Source: Isoetes taiwanensis
Lineage: Eukaryota; Streptophyta; Lycopodiopsida; Isoetales; Isoetaceae
Direction: 5' to 3'
Assembly (NCBI GenBank): GCA_021234155.1
Contig: JAJEKV010000036.1
Location: forward strand, 12,351,426-12,415,425
DNA: 64,000 nt
Within the stretch, counting starts at the first letter, position 1. Each line of letters begins with the position of its first letter. This document shows, one piece after another, positions 9,046-19,743 of the stretch. A program made the translations under genes and the position numbers. Below the pieces are notes generated by a model. That model saw only the letters and a program-made list of their open reading frames with translations. It made no database searches and was not told the origin of the DNA.

Positions 9046-9421
9046 TTGGTTAGAATATACAGAGGAGAATGTTTTTTTCTATTCAGAATCTACAAGTATG
9101 GCAAGTTGTTGAGAACTGTGAAAATTGAAAATATGTGGTAGATAGCTGAATCACTTGTAATATGATTACATCTTTATAGAATTCTCACTATTATATCTTA
9201 TATATTACTTGTAATTTTTGAATGGGGCTCACATGAAAACGACAAAAACCTCAGATAGCCTTCTCATTCATCTCAGCAGATTTTCTACAATGGTAGATAG
9301 TGGGTAGCCGCACACATGCGAACTACCTACGAAGAAAAATAAAGGGAATGTCCAATTATACAACTTCGACCCCAGAAAATACAATGCTAATAGATGTTTG
9401 GTTTGTGTACCTACCGAAAGC
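9046..9421. other. non-coding stretch
   Basis: AT-rich, no recognisable coding sequence or repeat family. Confidence 0.35.
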
Positions 9422-9482
9422 TTATCACCGGGATTAAAAAAACCCGCCCTTTCGGGTTTTCGAGGAAAAACCCTAGTGATAA
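9422..9482 (-). mobile_element. 61-bp inverted-repeat element, copy 1
   Basis: Ends TTATCACcGGG and CCCtaGTGATAA are inverted repeats around a core containing 'cgggattaaaaaaacccg' and 'ttcgaggaaaaaccc'. A second 61-bp copy in the opposite orientation is at 56869-56929, with the same core but different, still complementary, ends. Confidence 0.55.
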
Positions 9483-9633
9483 ACCTTCGGCAAGAGGCTT
9501 GGACAAGCGTAAGGCTGAAAACTCGCTCCCAAAAAACCCACGAATGGAGAAGTCGAGTTGTTGTCGCTTGCCAACCTGTACCTGCACATCATCAACACTA
9601 AAACAAATGTGAAAAACCAAACCTCCCAAAGTG

Positions 9634-10383
9634 GAGGGGCTGATCACGCGTGCCACACAACAACAAAAGAAAAACCTCTTCAAATCGAGGGGTTGGTCAC
9701 GCATGCCAGGCAACAAATACATTAAACAATTAAGGGGTAAAGGGTGGGTTTCAAAGAATCCCATCGATCCGAGCCATCGGATCGGCATTCTCGAATGGGC
9801 GAGCATGCATCTCTTGCATGCATGCATACATTGCATGCATTTTCTGTGGCTCTGGTTCATTTTGGATCGCTATTTCTTGCAGCTTCTTCAAAGACTTCTC
9901 ATCGGCATTTTCTTCTCTCTCAGCAGTTCCTTTGACTCTCTTTTTTTTTATACCAGGTAGGAGAGTGCTTCTCCCTGCTTGGTTTGACAGTTTGGCCTTT
10001 TTTTTTGCCATCCTTTAGCCTTCGACCTCGGTCTCATTTTGATAAGGAAGTTCTCTTTTTGTCGAGAGCTTTTGTCTGTTTTCATGTGAGCCCTTCGAGA
10101 ATCCCATCGATCCGAGCCATCAGATCGACAGTCTCGAATGGGCGAGCATGCATTGCATGCATTTTCTGTGGCTCTGGTTCATTTGGGATCGATATTTCTT
10201 GCAGCTTCTTCATCGACTTCTCATCGGCGTTTTCTCCTCTCTCAGCAGTTTCCTTGACTACCATCCACCCTCCCTTAATGTGTATATTATTGTAAATATT
10301 GTTTTTGTTGCGTGGCACGCATGAACATCCCCTCGCTTTTTCGACATTGTTTTTTGTCGCGTGGCACGCGTGACCAGCCCCTC
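9634..10383. mobile_element. 750-bp inverted-repeat element with internal direct duplication
   Basis: Two copies of GAGGGGyTGrTCACGCrTGCC at 9634 and 9687 face two inverted copies at 10314-10334 and 10363-10383. Inside, 9756-9937 and 10099-10260 are direct repeats about 90% alike, containing 'gaatcccatcgatccgagcc', clusters of CATGCATG, and 'cagcttcttca'. The open frames at 9411-10295 follow this repeat and are not supported as genes. It may be a foldback or MITE-type element. Confidence 0.55.
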
Positions 10384-11599
10384 GCTTTTCGAGGTTGTTA
10401 TTTTCTTATCTTTGTATTCTAGTTTGTACTGCCCGAACGACAAAACACTTGGGTTTCTACACGGTCGACCGCATGACGCTTCGTAGTTTGATAAGTTCTT
10501 CGGAACCGATCTTGGATTTTTTTGAACCTGCTCGAAGCAGATTACTTGAACAGTGGATTCAACTGTCGGGTAAGGAAACCGAGCTCGGGGAGGAGGGGCA
10601 TTGGCATTTGCCCTCCCAGAGGAGTGCTGGCAGGAAAGGCTGCCTCAACAACCTTTTTGAGGTCGCCTGATCAGCCGAGTTGACCTTGCTCAGACCCAGA
10701 GGAATATTGGTTGCAATGTTGATGCTATGATTGCTTGGTTATTGTATATGTGTTTTTAATGTTGGAATTAGGTTGCAATGGGCATGTTTGGCATAATTAT
10801 GCATTGTGGTTATGCTTGTTGGATTAGTAACTCAGATTGCAGGGGCAAGGCTACGGTAAGACTAGTTAATTATTTAAGGTTTATGTTTGTGGTTATTGAT
10901 GATGCTAGATACGTCCTAGATCCCCGATCCCCACTTAGTCCTTGTGATTAACCCCGTAGTTAATGGTGTAAGCAGAGGTGCGAGATGCTCTAGAGAGTAG
11001 TCAAGCTTCAGAAAGGCGAGAGTAGGAGTGTGTGGATTGCTATACAATATATCTGATTAATATTACCATTATTATTATGGATCGGTTGAAGCTATAATTA
11101 TTTTTTTAAAAACTTTGGTTGTTTCGTGGGGTTTTTGCTGAGCAACGGCAAATAGTATAGTTTTTGGGACCTTAGAGCATGTATAAAGATTAAATTCTTT
11201 ACCTTACTATGCATGTATCAATTTCCTGAGTTCCAAGAGTTAAGTAGATCCAACGGTAGAGATCGATGGGATCTCCAGTTACCGAGAGGTTAACTGGCCA
11301 GGCCCGTCAGCTTATACCGATAATTTCAAACCCTGCAACCGAGTCATCCCCATTCATAAAGTTAAGGATGAGCGTGACCCAAATAATTACAGCATATACG
11401 CAAAATCCAATTGTATAAAAAATATTCTGAGAATCTGGGATCCAATTTTTTCATCGGGTACGAGATTCTTAACTTTATGTGGCGACTGGCAAATAAAAAT
11501 CTCGTGAAGTACACGACAGGAGAAGATATCTAAACCGTTGAAATTTTAAACGGATACCGAGGAAATCGAATATCCATAGAATATATTCGGCGGAATCGG
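10384..11599. other. intergenic stretch upstream of cyclophilin
   Basis: A 76-codon open frame at 10443-10670 shows no recognisable motif. The rest (10671-11599) has no coding signal. The proximal part should contain the cyclophilin promoter; no convincing TATA box could be fixed. Confidence 0.35.
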
Positions 11600-12439
11600 A
11601 ACCGCTGACGAATTCCTACCTCAGATCTAGGCCGTCGGATGGGCCAGGGTCTTGGAGCATTTTCCCATATGAAGCGGGCGGCGGAGTAGCAGATCAAGCT
11701 GAGCCTCCCTTGCAGAGCGGGTACTTTTCTCGATCAACCAGGTACGTTTTGTTTTTCTTTTTATCCGCTGCTTGTTGCTAGTCTTTTTTTCTTCTTTTGA
11801 TTCTGGCGCATCTCGTTTTTGCATTTTTTTTTACCATTAATCCGTAGTGCTTTTTGCATGTCTTAAGAAATTTCTTGTTTTGATTTGCATGCCTGTTTTT
11901 GGATCTATGTGTCTGAGATTGTGTATGGTATTGAATGTGCAGCTTCTTTTGCATGTTTCTGGTTCTGGGGTTTGATTTTTCTTGCATGAAATCGTTATGA
12001 TATATGCTAGTTTTTGGAATCTATGCTTTTTGCGCTGAATGAGTCTTGTGTCTTAGGCTTTTGAATGCATGTCGTCATGGTTGAAAACAAGTCGGTGGTG
12101 CATGTAGCTGTGGAACTTTTTACTGGAAAAGTAGGATTTTGGGACTTCCGACTGGTGTAGATTTTGGTTTGAAAACTGGTAGATTTTTTGTTTGTTTGGG
12201 ACTTCCGACTGGAAAAGTATAGTGTGGAATCTTCAAGTGTTTTAGTTCTTCAGTTCAAAGGGTGGTTTTATGTGGTCAGTAAGGGTGGTTTGATGTAGGC
12301 AGTTATGATATATAAATGTGTGCTGCAAAAGTCTGGAAACTAACTAATGGTGGTGTTGTATATGCTAAAAGTCTGAAAATCAACTGTTGAGTTGATGTGT
12401 GCAAAGTCTGAAATTTAACTATTGAGTTAATCTGTGCAG
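11600..12439 (+). other. 5' UTR exon and 5' UTR intron of the cyclophilin gene
   Basis: A GC-richer leader (about 11600-11741) ends at ACCAG|GTACGT. The T-rich sequence that follows (11742-12439, 698 nt) ends in TGTGCAG|T just 12 nt before the start codon. T-rich composition, donor and acceptor all fit one long leader intron. The transcription start is not resolved. Leader introns often raise expression of plant housekeeping genes. Confidence 0.6.
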
Positions 12440-12451
12440 TTACATATAAAC

Positions 12452-12967
12452 ATGGCAAATCCAAAAGTTTTCTTTGACGTCACAATTGGAGGATCTCCAG
12501 CAGGCAGAGTTGTGATGGAACTGTATGCAGATACCACGCCACGAACTGCAGAGAATTTCAGGGCACTTTGCACTGGAGAGAAGGGAGTGGGAAGGTCTGG
12601 TGTGCCACTGCACTACAAGGGTTCATCCTTCCACAGGGTCATACCCCAATTCATGTGCCAGGGAGGAGATTTTACAAGGGGCGATGGCACTGGTGGTGAG
12701 TCCATATATGGTGCCAAGTTTGCTGATGAGAACTTCTCTCGGAAGCACGACGCACCCGGCATTCTTTCCATGGCTAATGCTGGGAAGAACACCAATGGCT
12801 CCCAGTTTTTCCTCTGCACTGTGCCTTGCCCCTGGCTTGATGGTAAGCATGTTGTGTTTGGGAAGGTTGTTGAAGGCATGAATGTGGTTAAGGCCATTGA
12901 AGCAGTTGGTAGCTCTGGTGGCAAAACCTCCAAGCCTGTGGTTATCTCAGATTCTGGCCAGCTTTAG
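12452..12967 (+). CDS. cytosolic cyclophilin, peptidyl-prolyl cis-trans isomerase
   Basis: The intact 171-residue, single-exon protein catalyses cis-trans isomerisation of prolyl bonds and is a cyclophilin A type. The start is the ATG at 12452; in-frame codons before it belong to the leader intron junction. Active-site residues are present: His61, Arg62, Phe67, Met68 and Gln70 in [15 protein letters not shown], Ala108, Phe120, Trp128 and His133 (seven higher than human CypA). The seven-residue shift is the plant divergent loop, here GVGRSGV at about 46-52, where most plants have KSGKP. Cys40 is kept, but the position near the C-terminus that is often Cys (DCGQL) is Ser168 (DSGQL), so the loop-linked redox pair of plant cyclophilins is probably absent. 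No signal or transit peptide, so cytosol or nucleus. Confidence 0.97.
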   Translation: MANPKVFFDVTIGGSPAGRVVMELYADTTPRTAENFRALCTGEKGVGRSGVPLHYKGSSFHRVIPQFMCQGGDFTRGDGTGGESIYGAKFADENFSRKHDAPGILSMANAGKNTNGSQFFLCTVPCPWLDGKHVVFGKVVEGMNVVKAIEAVGSSGGKTSKPVVISDSGQL

Positions 12968-13590
12968 CTTGCTGCTTCTGCCGCTGCTGCTGCTCTTTCT
13001 GCTGTTGAGTTTCCATAATTAAAAGTACCGCCCGACAGAACCTTTTCCTGTTTTCTAATATATCGGATATCAAATTGTCTTATGATAAATTCTAAACAGC
13101 CTTTGTTGGTATTTCTATGTTTTGGCAAGTTGATCATCTGAGATTCAGAGACCCTTTTGTTGGTTGTTTCATATGGAATGTATTCTGTTGCTCCACAATT
13201 TCACATGCCTTATCTTATACGAATGATATTGTTGTCGATGGATCTATTTATTTATTAATTGTAGCCAATGATTTTTAATGGCTTAGTTGAGCATCTCCCC
13301 AAAAAATATGAGAATCAGAATCAGATGAGAAATTTGAAAATTTGCATTCCGTACATGGCTTTTTTAAAGCATACCAGGCTAAACGTGTCATTTTGTAGAA
13401 TGTGCCTTTCAAACGGTGGATTGCCTTGGTGTTTGCAAGATCTTTTAGCATTATTGCCTCGGACTTTGTAAACTTTGTTTTGTCATTTTTATCATTCTTA
13501 TCCTGAGTTCAGCAAAAGTCACAGCTGGCTGGCAGGTTGCTGATGTTTATTATTGTCTAACTATCTTCTCTCTCTTGTTGATGAATTTGT
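12968..13590 (+). other. cyclophilin 3' UTR and downstream spacer
   Basis: T-rich sequence with AATAA-like elements near 13012 and 13250 follows the stop. The exact poly(A) site is unresolved. The open frame at 13268-13471 has no support. Confidence 0.4.
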
Positions 13591-13595
13591 ATTAT

Positions 13596-13722
13596 CTCTA
13601 CAAGAAATTTATCGCGGCGGCCAAGGCCGCCGCGAACATTTCTTTTGTTTGACTCGATGCAAAGGCCACCTTGTGGCCGCCGCGAACATTTCTTTTGTTT
13701 GACTCGATGCAAAGGCCACCTT
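13596..13722 (+). repeat. CACTA-like end with two 50-bp subterminal repeats
   Basis: CTCTACAAGAAATTTATCGC followed by GGCGGCC is the inverse of 1556-1586. Then GGCCGCCGCGAACATTTC plus about 30 bp occurs twice with a 50-bp period (13625 and 13675). Short GC-rich subterminal repeats behind a CACTACAAGAAA-like end are typical of CACTA transposons. No transposase was seen. Confidence 0.5.
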
Positions 13723-13807
13723 GTGTATAAGATGCTTGACTCAAAAGTTATCGGGTGTTGAGGATATCCAGTGATATCGAGTGTTTTTTCGCGTGCATGC
13801 ACCCAAA

Positions 13808-14270
13808 TAGATGCATGCAATGAGCACATATCCTATAGCATGATTAGGATATACTTCAACAAATCGACGAGAACACCACATTTCTAGGTGTACATTAACA
13901 TAGATTATGGAGGTAGCAAGTAGAGATGTCCGACTGTGATTGGGGATTTTTTGCGAACTGGAAACTGGAAACGTTTAAAGGTCCCAATAGAAACTGGAAA
14001 GTGGAGATGTCCAAATAGAAAGTGGCAAGTGTGGAAATTGTGGAAATTTTTTGTGAACTGGAAAGTGGAGATGTCCAAATAGATGCATGACAATGAGCAC
14101 ATATTCTATAGCATGATCAGGATCTACTTCAACAAATCGACGAAAACACCACATTTTTTTGTGTACATTAACATAGATTATTAACATAGATTATGGAGGT
14201 AGCAAGTGGAGATGTCTGAGTGCTATTGGGGATTTTTTGTGAACTAGAAATGTTTAAAGGTCGAAAAAAG
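13808..14270. repeat. tandem duplication, period about 274 bp
   Basis: The phrase 'tagatgcatg(a)caatgagc' followed by 'acatat(c/t)ctatagcatgat' and 'aacatagattatggaggtag' occurs at 13808-13920 and 14082-14205. The smaller phrase 'aactggaaagtggagatgtc' recurs inside. Non-coding. Confidence 0.7.
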
Positions 14271-14490
14271 CAAAAAAACATTTAATATAGACATGGCTTT
14301 CAACATTATACAATATTGAAGCCATATGATTCATTTAGGAATGCAAGCTGGGTGTCCATGCCAAAGAACATTTGTAGAGTTTCATATGTGAAGCCATATG
14401 CCTCATTAAGTAATGCAAGCTGGGTGGCCATGCCAAAAAACATTGTAGAGTTTCACATGTTAGATGTTAGGTAAGTGGCAAATAAATAAT
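14271..14490. repeat. short duplication, non-coding
   Basis: 'gaagccatatg..tcatt(t)a(a)g(g/t)aatgcaagctgggtg' occurs twice, about 70 bp apart (14320 and 14391). Confidence 0.45.
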
Positions 14491-14560
14491 AATAACAAAA
14501 AATTTATTGCGGCGGTTCGGCGTCTCCCTTTGCCGTCGTGAACATTTCTCTTCGGCGTCT
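14491..14560 (+). repeat. second CACTA-like end
   Basis: AACAAAAAATTTATTGCGGC GG and following 'cggcgtct' repeats resemble the 13596 end in the same orientation. Probably a diverged related terminus. Confidence 0.35.
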
Positions 14561-14939
14561 GTCTATGTAGAGTTCAAACCTTGTCAAGAAGGTATAGTCT
14601 TTAAAAAAAGTTGATCAATTATAGTAGGCATGAGAATAAGTTCATTATACTTTTTGATATTCAATTTATAGATGATTCATACACATCAAAGGTCAAATGT
14701 CAACTAGTCAATTGGAGTTCTCAACTATAGAAATGGAAAACAAATGCATAGTCTAAATTCATGAACACCAATAGCATAAAAATGCAAAACATTCACAATA
14801 GAAACCAAGCACAAATTATGCTTTGCCTTCATGTGCTAGAAATGCATTTTTTGGTTTTAAGCAGCACTTGCAATTATTTTATGTGGCAGCTTAGATCATA
14901 TTTTTCCGTGACAATCCCGTCGACATCAATTTCTCCGCG

Positions 14940-16112
14940 AGGTCCGTGACTACACTATGGTTGCAGGCCATCTTTACAAAAAGGGTAAGGATACCGTCCT
15001 TCGACGCTGTGTTCTCCCTCATGAAGTCCCCGATATTGTTCGAGAAGCCCACGAAGGGCTCGGTGGTGGTCATTTTCATGGTGACACCACGGACGCATAA
15101 AATCCTTCTTCTTTGGTTATTTTGGCCCACGCTCTTCAAAGGCGCCTCGCCCACGCCCGCAAGCGTGTGGCGCTTGCCGGCGTGTGGGGACGGCCCACGC
15201 CCGTGGCGCTCTTCCCTTGACGCCGGCCGCCACGCCACTTCCCTTCAGCAAATGGGGAATGGATTTTGTGGGACCCATCGATCCTCCTCCGCGGCACACC
15301 CATGCGCTACATTACGGTTCTCACCGACCACGCTACCAAATGGGCGGAAGCTTGCGCACTTCCGGACAACAACAACGCAACCCGGCCACGACCAAGGTCC
15401 TCTATCAACAAATCATCACGCGATTGTACGCCTTACCTGAGCTGGTCGGTGATCATGGTGTCCATTTTATCAATCATACCATCAAGGAGCCGACGGATTA
15501 TCTCTCGATACATCATCACAAGAGCACACCTTACTATCCTCAAGGGAATGGTTTGGCGAGAAAGCACCAACAAAACTACGGTCACAATTCTCAAGAAAAT
15601 TTGTGGCCTTCTCGCGACCGACCGGCAAAACAAACTTCCCTAATTTGTTCTTTGGGCTTACAATACTTGTTTCAAAATAGCTCTTGGTCACCTCCTTTCA
15701 AATTGGTTTATGGTCAAGAAGCTCTCATGCCTTTTGAGTACATTCTCCCAACTCTCCCGTTTTCCGGCACGCCCATAATCCCGTCTGCGCACTCAAAGAA
15801 AGGGTTTATCAATTGGAGCAGTTGGATGAACTTAGAAGGGATGCTTATATTCGAGTTCTTCATGGACAACGGTTGCAAAAATCTTTACATGACAAACGTT
15901 TGAAGACAAAAACATTCAAGGAAGGAGATTTGGTTCTTCTTTATGATTCTCGGTACAAAAATTTTCCGGGTAAACTAAAGTTTCGATGGCTTGGCCCTTA
16001 TCAAATTGCTCAAGTGGTTCAACCCAGCGTTTTCCAGCTGGCTGAATTAGATGGAACTCCATTACCTACACTGGTTAATGGCTTTCGCCTCAAAACATTT
16101 CATACCACGTAA
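14940..16112 (+). pseudogene. Ty3/gypsy integrase, 5'-truncated and frameshifted
   Basis: Pieces in three frames together cover a gypsy integrase: the zinc-binding module (HEG..HFHG.. around 15050-15080 and a CxxC near 15170), the catalytic core (WGMDFVGP near 15265, VGDHGVHF near 15450, then the Glu-bearing helix near 15550 in another frame), and the C-terminal GPY/F module (WLGPYQIAQVV) in the well-kept ORF 15813-16112. Reverse transcriptase and everything upstream are missing, so the element is truncated near 14.9 kb. The downstream ORFs and 3' LTR belong to the same element. Confidence 0.85.
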
Positions 16113-16308
16113 AGTGAAAATCAACAAGCGGATCTTTGTTTCGGGCAAAACACAACAGATGTTTACTAAACCAGCGGCATATTTATATTATAGGTGGAAT
16201 TTTTTTACAAAATGTGGGCACCGCCCAGCTATTTCCGCTATGGGCACTGCCCTATATACAAAAACGGGCTCAGAGCCCTATCTACTAAGTCCTAAGAAGA
16301 AAAACCCT

Positions 16309-16575
16309 CTACTCCGGGTTCGGAGCAGAGGTGATGCGCAGGATGTGGTAGAGGTTATGCTCCGGGTCCCAGCGAAGGTGCAGAATCACCTCCATCCCAT
16401 TGGTCTTCGGATCGGGATGTTCAGCCATCCCGGCACACCAGCCATCCATCGCCAGGCCACGGTTGTGGCAGCGCCAGAGGTCCAGACAATCCATCTTACA
16501 GGTAATCCACTCCAGACAGTTCGAAGGCATAGTGCAGTTATCATGCAAACCAGCCGCAGACATACTGAGCGCCAT
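16309..16575 (-). CDS. small cysteine-rich antisense ORF within the gypsy element
   Basis: An 88-residue intact ORF runs against the element, between pol and the extra ORFs. It starts MALSMSAAGL, has six cysteines (14, 20, 26, 30, 36, 47) with two Trp in CLDLWRC and DGWC, and ends ITSAPNPE. A TATATAAG box (16612 to 16605 on this strand) lies about 37 nt before the ATG, with a CCAAT box further upstream. Antisense ORFs between pol and 3' LTR are known in some plant Tat-lineage elements (Grande, Retand). I recognise no sequence family. The first ATG is so close to the TATA box that the second, at 16563, might be the one used. Confidence 0.5.
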   Translation of the reverse strand: MALSMSAAGLHDNCTMPSNCLEWITCKMDCLDLWRCHNRGLAMDGWCAGMAEHPDPKTNGMEVILHLRWDPEHNLYHILRITSAPNPE

Positions 16576-16604
16576 CGGATGCCTTCGCTTCACTCCCGGT
16601 TCGT

Positions 16605-16647
16605 CTTATATAGCCAACCGAGGAACTCCTTGTCGACGTGGACCAAT
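16605..16647 (-). promoter_or_regulatory. TATA and CCAAT boxes for the antisense ORF
   Basis: On the minus strand the order is ATTGG (complement of CCAAT at 16643-16647), a G-box-like CCACGTCG, then TATATAAG at 16612-16605, a standard plant core-promoter layout with about 30 bp spacing between the boxes. It points away from the 3' LTR. Confidence 0.5.
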
Positions 16648-17112
16648 CACAAAAATTGCCAACGTGTTTGCAATGCAAGGCTGTTTCTAAAATGAGAATC
16701 TTTTCTCCCGCCGCATATCTAGCCATGGTACATTCTGACACATTCGTTTTAATGATATCCCATCACTTCGAGTTGCCAGCATTAAATGCCATTCCTTCTT
16801 TTCACGCCCGTCGAACATTAATGTGTGTCCTTTGGCCACCTGTCACATCCCATCATTCTCTCATGCCTCATCTCCACCGTTCATTACTTCTCCCTTTGTT
16901 GTTCGGGGACTAAACCAAATTTTTGCCTCTCAATCCCCTCCTTGGCATCTTTCGACACCTGGCACCATCAACGGTTACAGTTTCGCCCTCATCATACCCC
17001 TTCGCCTCCATTTGCGCGCCCTAAACCTTTCGTCTCTCTGCGCCTTCGTCCTTCGTCCTCCGTTCTCCGCTCTCTGCCTTTGCATCACCGTTCTTTTCTG
17101 AAGCTCTTTGCC

Positions 17113-18862
17113 ATGGCTGCCCCAAAATTTCCTACACTTCAAGCTTACGCTCCCGAGGCCCGGACTCTTTTCGAAGTCATTATCTTTCTTGACGCCCACT
17201 TTCCGTGAAGCCCTTGTTGGCGAATCGTGAAGTCGCAGAGCGCCGAAGCTTTTACAATTTTCACAAATGGAACTTAGGCTCCAAATCCGGACCGGTTAGG
17301 CGGTTCATCGCTCACATCGTCAGCGCCGAATGGATACGGCGGTGGTCGATGGCACCACCATTTTACTTGACCCAAACACCTAATTTACGAGGTATTCCAT
17401 ATCCCTTTGCAAACCCCTTGTTTATCTTGGTCGCGCCATACGGGGATCTAGATGTGTCGAGTTTGGTGCTCACGCTTATCATGCCAATGTGCATCGCGAC
17501 AAATATTGACAAGCCCCATGAAACCTTTGTTAAGTTTCTCGGCGCCAGAAGTTCCTTGGGTATTCTATCAAGAACACCCATATCAATAAGCCTTTCTATA
17601 ATATAGTGGTCAGCGCTACTCGCTCCAACCACCACATTGATTGGCCCCAATTATTGTTCTCACCGTCTTCTCCAAGAAGTTGGCCCGTCTTGGGCTACCA
17701 CTTCTATCTCGAAGTTTGGTGGGAGGCCATCTTCAAGCCATCATTCGTCATTACTTTCCTCCCTCACCTCCTCATTCTCATGCTTCCACTCAACAGTCAT
17801 TTCATTCCCTTCCTCAAAATCAACCGGTTGGCACTTCCGCCCTTCTTCTTGGTCATGTCAAAGATAACACCACGCATGTCTTTGTCTCCTCTTCCCTCTA
17901 CGTAAACGAGGCCCTCCAGTTCTCATCATGTCTCCCAAACATCACAAACACGGCAACAGCAGGCCCCCCTGCCTCCGCACCCTCGCCAGCTTTTGTATCA
18001 ATATCAGCAGGATGCTCAAGCTGCTGCTCTCAAGTTACAAGAATCCCAAGAAGCTCTCATGCATGGGGTTCAAACGGCCCTGGAGGCCTCCGATGCAGTT
18101 CACCGTGACCTCCAAGCTGCTACCACGCCAGTGAATACTCTGGAGACCCAGCTTCAAGACAAGCACGAAGTCTTTTTACAGGCCCGTGAAGATCTCAAGG
18201 CTGCCCATAATCAGATTACTCAGCTTGCCGATCAACAGGCACAATTGCAGACCACCATTCAAGAATTATTGGAGCAGGTCAAGGCACGAGAGACTCTTTT
18301 GGTTGCCAAAGATAAAGATATTGTCAAACTCAACACGCTGTATACAGAACTCTCTCAGAACTACAACACTCAAGCACAAGACCTTACAGCGCGTGACGCT
18401 CAAATTGCCTCTTTGACATCTCAGCTCACATCTCTCCAAGATCAACTTACGGAGGTTCAGAAACAGAAAATTCTTGATGACGCTGAGATTGCCGTGCTTC
18501 GACTCAATGCTCCTGGGCAATCCTCCTCACATGTCACGACTTCTCAGAAATGGGTCCGTGACCAGTCACGCCTTCTGTTAGAAAAGAACAACCGGATCCG
18601 TGACCTCGAACAACAGCTCCAGCAAGCTATTCAGTCTGCTGATGAGGCTCAGACCAAACTTGACGGCTATGTTACCATAGCTAGCAACCTGCCTGTTGAC
18701 TTCCCTGTTCCTTCCAGTTATCTGGATTATGTGGTTGCCCGTCGCCACCTCTTTCTTCTAAAGTGGCATGGGGCTGATGGTCCAGTTGATGTTCCCCTGC
18801 GCACTGCAGATTTTCTTCGGATCTGGCCGGACCTCACAAAGGTTTATTCTGCGCCCTTTTAG
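17113..18862 (+). pseudogene. extra gypsy ORF, coiled-coil protein of unknown role
   Basis: A protein starts at the ATG at 17113 (MAAPKFPTLQAYAPEARTLF) after a 5' non-coding leader, but is broken by at least two frameshifts (near 17200 and 17600-17990). The last 289 residues (17993-18862) are open. They are dominated by Gln/Glu/Lys/Leu heptads (LETQLQDKHEVFLQAREDL, LTSLQDQLTEVQKQKILDD), i.e. a long coiled coil, followed by a globular tail (LDYVVARRHLFLLKWHG). It lies between integrase and 3' LTR, where Tat-type elements carry additional ORFs. Function unknown; it could help particle assembly. Confidence 0.55.
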
Positions 18863-18894
18863 TCTTTGATCTCATTCACTGTGACGATCCGGAT

Positions 18895-19743
18895 ATGATC
18901 ACCTTCAGAGTTGTTCAGCCAATGGCGTACATTTTTCATGATTTCTATCTGGCTGATACACAGGACAAATTCCGAGATGGGCCACATCAGAACTTTCAGG
19001 GTGATCCCACACTTCAATGGTTGCTTTTGGATAACAATCCCTATCTGGCTAATCATGATCAGACACACGCTCTTCATCAAGAGTACATGCCTGAGCTTGC
19101 TCATCATTTGCCTCTCTGGCAAGCTGAAGCGCTGCAACAGATAAGGAAGTATCTGGGACATCCCGAAGATCTTCCCTTTGCACAAGTTTATATGCAGCAC
19201 CTGGCAGGATACAATCAACTGCGTGCTCTCCTGGATAGCAAGACAGTCCCCACGGGTTGGGATAGCCCTCCTGTAAATTCTCAGCTCCCTGCTTCTGTTT
19301 GGGACCATTGGTGCAAAGCTCTAGATCCGGCTCTTGTCCGAGAATTCAGGGAGCAGGCTCAGCAGCCCACGCCCACGGGCATGATCCCCTCTCCCTATGC
19401 TTCCCTGGGTGTTCCTCCACGCCCCAGGTTCTTGACCTCTGATTGGCGTCTCCCCTTTTGGACCAAGGTCATGGATGGTCATGCTGGATGGACTCCACCT
19501 CAGATCTCGACGGATCTCCGGTGGGATCCCCGTTTTGTTCGCCGCTCCAATTGGGAGGATGGTGCCACCCTTGATAACACTACCAATTGGATCTATATTC
19601 CCAATGAGCGTGGTTGGCAACGCCCTGCTGATGCTCTGCATGGTCTTGACACCTTCTTGCGAATCGACCACCTCACCCGATCCTTGATTACACCGTCAAG
19701 CGGTTTAATCTTTGCTCTCAAATGCATCTGGTCAGCTCTTTAA
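18895..19743 (+). CDS. second extra gypsy ORF, Trp/Pro-rich protein of unknown role
   Basis: A 282-residue open frame starts at ATG 18895, 32 bp after the stop of the coiled-coil ORF and in a different frame, so the two could be one protein split by a frameshift. It is rich in Trp, Pro, His and Asp (FLTSDWRLPFWTKVMDGHAG, WIYIPNERGWQRPADALHGL) with no transmembrane segment or known fold that I recognise. It ends 320 bp before the 3' LTR, so it is part of the retroelement and not a host gene. Confidence 0.6.
   Translation: MITFRVVQPMAYIFHDFYLADTQDKFRDGPHQNFQGDPTLQWLLLDNNPYLANHDQTHALHQEYMPELAHHLPLWQAEALQQIRKYLGHPEDLPFAQVYMQHLAGYNQLRALLDSKTVPTGWDSPPVNSQLPASVWDHWCKALDPALVREFREQAQQPTPTGMIPSPYASLGVPPRPRFLTSDWRLPFWTKVMDGHAGWTPPQISTDLRWDPRFVRRSNWEDGATLDNTTNWIYIPNERGWQRPADALHGLDTFLRIDHLTRSLITPSSGLIFALKCIWSAL

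Noticed and set aside
10395-10670. 91-residue ORF as a host gene
   Set aside because: Starts inside the inverted-repeat element's edge and shows no recognisable domain or splice context.
12434-12451. Upstream extension of cyclophilin (alternative start before 12452)
   Set aside because: These codons overlap the splice acceptor of the leader intron and start with GTG; cyclophilins begin at the MANPKVFFD methionine.
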